Below are positions 30,059-35,483 of a stretch of 35,483 nt of DNA, in pieces. This DNA comes from a virus: positions 1 through 35,483 of IMG/VR virus record IMGVR_UViG_3300021959_000167, one strand, 5' to 3'. The position numbers were made by a program, and so were the translations under genes. A model generated the notes under the pieces. It searched no databases. It saw nothing but the letters and a program-made list of their open reading frames with translations, and was not told the origin of the DNA. How positions within the stretch are numbered: the stretch's first letter is position 1; each line of letters begins with the position of its first letter.

Positions 30059-30571
30059 ATGAGGCAAATCACAATAAATTCCACAACTGGAAATGAAATC
30101 ATCAGCATTCAGGATGTTAAAGATTTCGCAAGGATTGATACATCCGCTGATGATACGTTGATTAGTTTGATGATTGAAACCGCACGAATATGGTGCGAAA
30201 ATTACATTTCAAGGGATATTGTTCCAAAAAACAGAACTTATTATTTAGATGCAACCCAAACGGGATTGATTGATTTGCCATTTTCACCAGTGGCATCAGT
30301 TGAATCGGTTACAATAAATGATGAAACCGCAACGTACACAATACTCGGGTTGAATAATGAAACGATTGAATTGGATGGCGGTGCTGCGGAAAAGGTAAAA
30401 ATAACGTACATAACGGAGGGTATTAACAATGCAATGATGAAACAAGCAATGTTGCAAACAATCACAACGTATTATGATAATCGTGCCGATTTTGTTCAGG
30501 GTGCAAACGTGCATTTGATTCCAACAAATGCCAAAACAATACTTTCATCTTACAAATCAATGTTTGTTTAA
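30059..30571 (+). CDS. Head-tail connector (second pass)
   Basis: Identical to 2523-3035: 170-residue gp6-like connector. The start is placed after the terminator and candidate promoter. Confidence 0.88.
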   Translation: MRQITINSTTGNEIISIQDVKDFARIDTSADDTLISLMIETARIWCENYISRDIVPKNRTYYLDATQTGLIDLPFSPVASVESVTINDETATYTILGLNNETIELDGGAAEKVKITYITEGINNAMMKQAMLQTITTYYDNRADFVQGANVHLIPTNAKTILSSYKSMFV

Positions 30572-30894
30572 TGGATGCGGGGAAATTAAATAAAAGGATT
30601 AAAATACTGCGATTGACTAAAACCGCAGATGGGTTTGGTGGCTTTACAAGTTCCGAAACCATTGTGCATACCTTTTGGTGCGCATACAAGGAAAATTCAG
30701 GCGAAATAACGCAGGAAAACGGAATTAGGGAGCAACGCACCGCAATTGAAATAATACTGCGGGAAAAGGCAGCAAATCAAATCCTGATGAGTGATGTGTT
30801 GCAATTGGAATCATCCAATGAAAAATTTCGAATCAATGACAAGTTTGATTCCACGATTGACAAGTACACAACAATTAAAGCGGTTACGATATGA
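30571..30894 (+). CDS. Head closure / joining protein (second pass)
   Basis: Identical to 3035-3358: 107-residue SPP1 gp16-like head-tail joining protein. Confidence 0.85.
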   Translation: MDAGKLNKRIKILRLTKTADGFGGFTSSETIVHTFWCAYKENSGEITQENGIREQRTAIEIILREKAANQILMSDVLQLESSNEKFRINDKFDSTIDKYTTIKAVTI

Positions 30895-31331
30895 AAGCGG
30901 GTGTGAAAATCAATCAAGCGGATTTGGTGAAGTTGAATAAAAAACTTGCGCAATTGCAAAAGTTCTCAAAACAAGAACTTGCCAATGAAGTTGGCAGGGG
31001 TGCAATGGAAATTGTTGGCAGGGCAAAACAATCCGCTCCAAAGGATACGGGTGCATTGCGCCAAAGTATCAATTCGGAGGCATCGGGAAAAGGTGTTGCG
31101 GTTTATGCAAATGCTAATTATGCGCCTTATATTGAATTTGGCACTGGATCACAAGTGAGTTTGGCTGATATGAAAGAACTTGGAATCCCTGATGCGTATG
31201 CAGCGCAATTCAAAGGCAAAGGAATTCGTGAGGTGAATTTACCAGCACGACCATTTTTCTTTTCATCCGCAAGGGTTGGTTTCAATAATATGCTCAAACG
31301 AGTGGATAAAAAACTTAAAAAATTAACATGA
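30891..31331 (+). CDS. HK97 gp10-like protein (second pass)
   Basis: Identical to 3355-3795: 146 residues with the YAPYIEFGTG motif. Confidence 0.9.
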   Translation: MKAGVKINQADLVKLNKKLAQLQKFSKQELANEVGRGAMEIVGRAKQSAPKDTGALRQSINSEASGKGVAVYANANYAPYIEFGTGSQVSLADMKELGIPDAYAAQFKGKGIREVNLPARPFFFSSARVGFNNMLKRVDKKLKKLT

Positions 31332-31813
31332 GAGAGGTTATTCATCGCATACGAAAAGCCATCATTGATCGTTTAACAAACGAAGTTTCATTGCGTGGCA
31401 ATATCGTGCCAATTTATGGCAGAGTGCCATCAGATGCAACGTATCCATTTGTACGGGTTTATTCCCTTACAAACAATGAAGTTGATCAAAATCAAACAAC
31501 ATTCAATTCCGAAGTGATTACAAGGATTGAAGTGGTTACAAGATTTGAATCGGACAATGGAGGGGAACTGGATTGCAACCTAATTGTTGATGAATGTTTA
31601 TCTTTGTTGCGCACACGATCTGCAAACTATTTTGATTTAAGCGCACAAGGATTCAATGTGTACACATCACAAAATGAGGGCATTCAGTATATTGAGCAAG
31701 ATTTGAGTGATCACACATATTTCAGGGCAATCATTGAACTTTCCAATCGTGTGGAACAAATTCCTCCATCGGGTGGGTTACAAAACGAATTACAATTTGA
31801 ATTACAATCATAA
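31328..31813 (+). CDS. Tail terminator-like protein (second pass)
   Basis: Identical to 3792-4277: 161 residues, assigned by position and general likeness. Confidence 0.7.
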   Translation: MREVIHRIRKAIIDRLTNEVSLRGNIVPIYGRVPSDATYPFVRVYSLTNNEVDQNQTTFNSEVITRIEVVTRFESDNGGELDCNLIVDECLSLLRTRSANYFDLSAQGFNVYTSQNEGIQYIEQDLSDHTYFRAIIELSNRVEQIPPSGGLQNELQFELQS

Positions 31814-32403
31814 TGGCAAAAATTAATTTTACAAATAAAACGGATAATCAAACATCGGAACTTGCGGAAATTTACAAGGTTACCGCAGCCAATGTGAATG
31901 AAATCAAAACAAGCGTAAATGCGCTATATGATACACTTGGGGGGTTTGCATTCTATGAGGATGCCACAACTGAAACAACTCCGATTCAAGTCACTGCGGA
32001 TACGTGGGTTGATTTAACCAATGACAAAGCGGGATCGGGTACGCTTACAACTTACAAGCCATCATATATCACTGGGGATTTGTGGGATTCAGCAACCAAC
32101 ACAATTGATTTGGATGAAATTGCCAATGGAAAAGTTGTGGTTGTTAGAACTGATTTTGAATACACTGCGGATTCAAGCAATCAGCACGTTGATGCAAGAT
32201 TGTATTTTCCTGATATTTCAAAGGAGTTGCATTTTTTACACGCTGATTTAGGCAGTGAGCATGGCGCACATCATTACGTGAACACAATCCAATTTTATGT
32301 TGATAGCAACATCCAAACAAGTGATGTGAAAATACAATTTCAATCATCGGGATCTGGTGATTTGAAAGTCAATGGTTTTATGATTACAATTTTGAGTTTC
32401 TAA
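31813..32403 (+). CDS. Putative jelly-roll surface protein (second pass)
   Basis: Identical to 4277-4867: helical start and beta-rich C-terminal domain. Confidence 0.55.
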   Translation: MAKINFTNKTDNQTSELAEIYKVTAANVNEIKTSVNALYDTLGGFAFYEDATTETTPIQVTADTWVDLTNDKAGSGTLTTYKPSYITGDLWDSATNTIDLDEIANGKVVVVRTDFEYTADSSNQHVDARLYFPDISKELHFLHADLGSEHGAHHYVNTIQFYVDSNIQTSDVKIQFQSSGSGDLKVNGFMITILSF

Positions 32404-32404
32404 A

Positions 32405-32758
32405 ATGAAGCATTTTAAAATAAGCGAGTTTGATTCACCTGATGAAGTTGGGAGTGGTGAACGTATGGATGCCGATGTGCTGCAAATGATTGACAAAGCA
32501 CGTACAATTTTTGGCAAACCAATACGTGTAAATTCGGGAGTGCGCACGATTGCTCACAATGAAAAGGTTGGCGGATCAAAATCATCAAGCCATTTGAAAG
32601 GGTATGCAATTGATGTGAGTTGCGACAATTCAGCGGATCGTTTTCGTTTGATTGAAATTTTGATGCTTGTTGGTTTCAATAGATTAGGGATTGCCAAAAC
32701 GTTTATTCACGTTGATAATGATCCTGATAAAAGTAAGAATGTTATTTGGGTGTACTAA
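32405..32758 (+). CDS. Endolysin, M15-type peptidase (second pass)
   Basis: Identical to 4869-5222, with zinc ligands H63, D70 and H102. Confidence 0.92.
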   Translation: MKHFKISEFDSPDEVGSGERMDADVLQMIDKARTIFGKPIRVNSGVRTIAHNEKVGGSKSSSHLKGYAIDVSCDNSADRFRLIEILMLVGFNRLGIAKTFIHVDNDPDKSKNVIWVY

Positions 32759-33144
32759 TGAAAACATTGTTGGCAAAATTATTGGGTTTGAATAGTGGTG
32801 GGCAATCATCATTGGGTGAATTTGCAAAGGATTTGCGTGAAGCAATCAAAGGCAAAGAAATTGATCCTGATAAAATGATGGATCTTGTAAAGGTACAAAG
32901 TGAAATCAACAAGATGGAGGCACAACATCGGAGCGTATTTGTTGCGGGTTGGCGACCATTCATTGGTTGGATTTGTGGGATTGCACTTTTGTACAACTTC
33001 ATTATTCGTGATGTGATTGCGTGGGTTTCACCTGATGCAATGCCTCCCGCAATTCAAATGGACCAACTTATAACGATTTTGTTAGGTATGCTAGGATTGG
33101 GCGGATTACGTACCTTTGAAAAGATAAAAGATAAAAGCAAATAA
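32758..33144 (+). CDS. Holin, 3TM superfamily-like (second pass)
   Basis: Identical to 5222-5608, with the VAGWRPFIGW landmark. Confidence 0.88.
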   Translation: MKTLLAKLLGLNSGGQSSLGEFAKDLREAIKGKEIDPDKMMDLVKVQSEINKMEAQHRSVFVAGWRPFIGWICGIALLYNFIIRDVIAWVSPDAMPPAIQMDQLITILLGMLGLGGLRTFEKIKDKSK

Positions 33145-34401
33145 ATGGGAGTAAAAGATACCGCAAATTTGGCAATGATTCCCGCAGCGTATGCGGAGGA
33201 CAAAGTTTATTCCGTTTTGCCATCCGATGGTGATGGGGATTTCACATTCACACGCACTGGATCAGGCACACGCATAAACAAAGGCGGTTATATTGAAACA
33301 ATGGCAGAAAACGTGCCTCGTTTGAATTATCGTTTGGATGCGGATGGAAACCCAACGGAATGCGCTGAATTACTATTGGAGGAGTCAAGGCAAAACATCA
33401 AAACATATTCGGAACAAGTTGGGAGTTGGACACAATCAAGCATCAGTACATCATCAAATCAAGCCATTGCGCCAAATGGAACTTTTACTGCGGATAAAAT
33501 AATTGAAGATACAGCAACAACCTCACACAAAGTTTATCAATCAGTTTTAACAACAAGTGGGCAACCATATACTTGGAGCGTATTTTTAAAAGCAGACACA
33601 AGGAGCAAAGCACGTTTGAACATTTTTGGTGCTTATGCTGAATTTGATATTACAAATGCATCCGTAATTGCAACAAGTGGAGTAATAAGCCAAAGCATCG
33701 AAAGATATCCAAATGGATGGGTGCGTTGCTCAATCACTGAAACCGCAAATTCATCATCAACATTAACTTACGTTTATTTATTAAATAATGCAGGAAGTGT
33801 GAGCTATACTGGCGATGGCACAAGTGGTTTATTTGTTTGGGGTGGGCAAATGGAACTTGGCAGTACAATGACAAGTTACATTCCAACTCCATCATCATCA
33901 GCAATCACACGCAACAAGGATTCCGCAATAAAACAACCATTTGGGGATTTAGCAGGTGATTATCCAATTACACTATATTGGAAAGGGCGCATCACTGGAT
34001 ACGATTCGGGAGGTTTCAATACACAAAGTTTTGCAGGAATTGCAAAAAATAATGATGCAATCAGATATTTGAATTTGAAGTTTTATTCAACAACTCAATT
34101 GCAACTTGAACGGAGGAACACAACACAAAGAATCGATTATATTTCATATACAACACAATTGGATGATGTGAAAAAAATTGCGATCAAATATATTTCAAGC
34201 ACACACGTTGTGATTTATATTGATGGAATCGAAGTTTTTAATGATTCATCACTCACTGCGGTTTCATGGGATTTTGATTCCATATATATTGGGCAATTCA
34301 GATACAATGCAGATACGGGAAAACGTATTCCCGCTGATGAATTATTTGTGTGGAACAAGGCACTTACCGATGCGGAAATGGTTGAAATAACAACTCCATA
34401 A
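33145..34401 (+). CDS. LamG-like binding virion protein (second pass)
   Basis: Identical to 5609-6865: 418 residues with a C-terminal LamG-like domain. Confidence 0.75.
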   Translation: MGVKDTANLAMIPAAYAEDKVYSVLPSDGDGDFTFTRTGSGTRINKGGYIETMAENVPRLNYRLDADGNPTECAELLLEESRQNIKTYSEQVGSWTQSSISTSSNQAIAPNGTFTADKIIEDTATTSHKVYQSVLTTSGQPYTWSVFLKADTRSKARLNIFGAYAEFDITNASVIATSGVISQSIERYPNGWVRCSITETANSSSTLTYVYLLNNAGSVSYTGDGTSGLFVWGGQMELGSTMTSYIPTPSSSAITRNKDSAIKQPFGDLAGDYPITLYWKGRITGYDSGGFNTQSFAGIAKNNDAIRYLNLKFYSTTQLQLERRNTTQRIDYISYTTQLDDVKKIAIKYISSTHVVIYIDGIEVFNDSSLTAVSWDFDSIYIGQFRYNADTGKRIPADELFVWNKALTDAEMVEITTP

Positions 34402-34413
34402 AATAAAAATAAA

Positions 34414-34734
34414 ATGAGCCATATATTTAAAAAATACGAGTTTCCTGATGAAGCAACCGCAGATGCTTTGATTGATGCTTTGCCATCGGAGGAAATTGAT
34501 GGGGAAACATTTCCCGCACATAATCACGTGATCGTGAAATTGTATCATCCAATAGTAGAACAACCCGTTTATGATGAAGATGGCAATATCGAAACCGAAG
34601 CGGTATTAGCGGAAAACTTTTCCGTTGATGTGCTTTGGCAGGGTATTGAAGCGCAACCATCCGATTGGGAACAATACGAAATCACCTTGACTGATAATGG
34701 TGTGCATACCTTTTTTGGTATTGATTACGTATAA
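34414..34734 (+). CDS. Hypothetical protein (106 aa, second pass)
   Basis: Identical to 6878-7198; no family recognised. Confidence 0.65.
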   Translation: MSHIFKKYEFPDEATADALIDALPSEEIDGETFPAHNHVIVKLYHPIVEQPVYDEDGNIETEAVLAENFSVDVLWQGIEAQPSDWEQYEITLTDNGVHTFFGIDYV

Positions 34735-34752
34735 AAAAAAATAGTATATTTG
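34721..34752 (+). promoter_or_regulatory. Promoter for tail tube gene (second pass)
   Basis: Identical to 7185-7216: TTG, 21 bases, TATATTTG. Confidence 0.7.
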
Positions 34753-34777
34753 TATAGAATTAAAAAATTAAAAAGCT

Positions 34778-35188
34778 ATGCCAACATCGGGTGTATTTAA
34801 CGGAACAAACCTCGTACTTTCAGTAGAGGGAACAAATCTTGGGCATACAACATCGTGCTCATTAACATTATCAACTGATTTGCCAGAGGCAACAACAAAA
34901 GATTCAAGCGGATTTCAAGAGGTGATCGCAGGTGTGATGAGCGGTGAAATTTCATTTGATGGATTAGTAACGTATGATGATACTTCAAACGTTACTGAAT
35001 TAGCTGATTTTCTTTTGGCACGTACACAATTAACTTGTGTATTTGGAACTGAAACAACGGGTGATCGTATTTTCACTGCGGAGGGTTTCCTTTCATCACT
35101 TGAACAAAGTGCGGAAATGGAATCACCAGTTTCTTATTCAGGATCAATCACATTGACTGGTACAATTACTGCATCAGACAAACCATAA
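34778..35188 (+). CDS. Major tail (tube) protein (second pass)
   Basis: Identical to 7242-7652: 136-residue tail tube protein, followed by a terminator. Confidence 0.9.
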   Translation: MPTSGVFNGTNLVLSVEGTNLGHTTSCSLTLSTDLPEATTKDSSGFQEVIAGVMSGEISFDGLVTYDDTSNVTELADFLLARTQLTCVFGTETTGDRIFTAEGFLSSLEQSAEMESPVSYSGSITLTGTITASDKP

Positions 35189-35195
35189 TAAATTC

Positions 35196-35236
35196 GGGCG
35201 CAATTTGAGGGGATTGCGCTCCTTTATTTTTTTTTT
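35196..35236 (+). terminator. Terminator after tail tube gene (second pass)
   Basis: Identical to 7660-7700: GGGCGCAAT and ATTGCGCTC arms followed by a T-rich tract. Confidence 0.88.
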
Positions 35237-35240
35237 ACAA

Positions 35241-35483
35241 ATGGCAAACAAACAACGGGGATATTATTCCATCAAACTTGGCGGGAAAATGCGCACTTTG
35301 CATTTTTCAATGAACTTTTGGGCAAACTTCACTGATACATTAGGCATTTCGCTTGATAAGATTGGGGATATATTTACAGAGGGCATTTCACTTGGCACAA
35401 TTCGTGCGCTTATTTATTCCGCAATCCTTGCAAACGATCAAGAGGAGGGCAATGAAATTGACTACAATGAATTCAAAGTTGGT
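35241..35483 (+). CDS. Tail assembly chaperone G-like, cut by window end
   Basis: The first 81 codons of the chaperone gene seen complete at 7705-8088. The sequence stops inside the gene, before the frameshift site. Confidence 0.85.
   Translation, partial: MANKQRGYYSIKLGGKMRTLHFSMNFWANFTDTLGISLDKIGDIFTEGISLGTIRALIYSAILANDQEEGNEIDYNEFKVG

Larger units (their letters stand above)
27435..35483. repeat. Second pass of the 8-kb direct repeat (genome overlap)
   Basis: This stretch corresponds to 1-7947. It is collinear, with the same genes and an extra 102 bases after the capsid terminator, mostly within 28749-28857. The first 127 bases and everything from 29934 to the end look identical to the first pass; the cassette between is diverged. 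The window ends inside the tail chaperone gene. Confidence 0.9.

Noticed and set aside
1-35483. Genuine 8-kb terminal repeats of a linear genome
   Set aside because: Such long repeats in a genome this small would be odd, and terminal repeats copied from each other should not differ in only one internal cassette. I cannot exclude it without reads.

Overview
The window is a tailed-phage genome (siphovirus-like, HK97-fold capsid) read slightly more than once around. Nothing in it is clearly cellular. Every gene I accept lies on the + strand, the DNA is AT-rich, and genes are packed with 1-4 base stop/start overlaps. The host is probably a member of the Bacteroidota (Flavobacteriia-like). The promoters match the Bacteroidota pattern (TTTG, about 19-21 bases, then TAnnTTTG), and A-rich stretches rather than clear Shine-Dalgarno sequences precede the starts. 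I see no integrase, C1-type repressor, tRNA, rRNA or CRISPR array, so a strictly lytic phage is the simplest reading.

Layout of one genome unit. Packaging and capsid entry: small and large terminase (21242-22749), portal with an unusual C-terminal extension (22780-25008), three small genes including a secreted thioredoxin-like protein, MuF-like head protein (25750-26778), prohead protease (26808-27485) and major capsid protein (27497-28690, and again at 63-1256). A cassette of five small genes follows, ending in a PD-(D/E)XK nuclease. Next come neck genes (connector, head closure, gp10-like, tail terminator), a jelly-roll-like protein, an M15 endolysin, a 3TM holin, a LamG-type binding protein and a small unknown protein (2523-7198). 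The tail genes follow: tube protein, G/GT chaperones with a -1 frameshift site, tape measure and tail tip (7242-13004). Early and replication genes occupy 13113-21179: a small HTH regulator, ERF annealing protein, SSB-like protein, RecE-like exonuclease, DnaA-domain-IV protein, VRR-NUC nuclease, a winged-helix initiator carrying iterons, a second small PD-(D/E)XK protein, primase-helicase, ParB-like protein and several tiny membrane proteins.

Bases 1-7947 recur at 27435-35483. The genome unit is therefore about 27.4-27.5 kb, and the ends of the window overlap by about 8 kb. The two passes are not equal. Bases 1-127 and 2398-7947 look identical in both, but 128-2397 (capsid gene through the PD-(D/E)XK gene) differ by many mostly silent substitutions, small indels and one 102-base indel. 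The terminator after the capsid gene carries compensatory changes in its stem, so the divergence is real evolution, not sequencing error. The likely reading is a contig that ran around a circular or permuted genome in a mixed population with two alleles of the capsid cassette.

The most interesting features beyond the usual phage parts are four. First, a promoter family with an A/T palindrome filling the spacer. Second, a lambda-O-like candidate origin (15-base iterons plus an AT-rich stretch) inside the initiator gene, close to a stand-alone DnaA DNA-binding domain. Third, the allelic capsid cassette bounded by a nuclease gene. Fourth, a portal protein with three extra C-terminal modules. All function calls come from reading the sequences and remembered family motifs; no database search was run.
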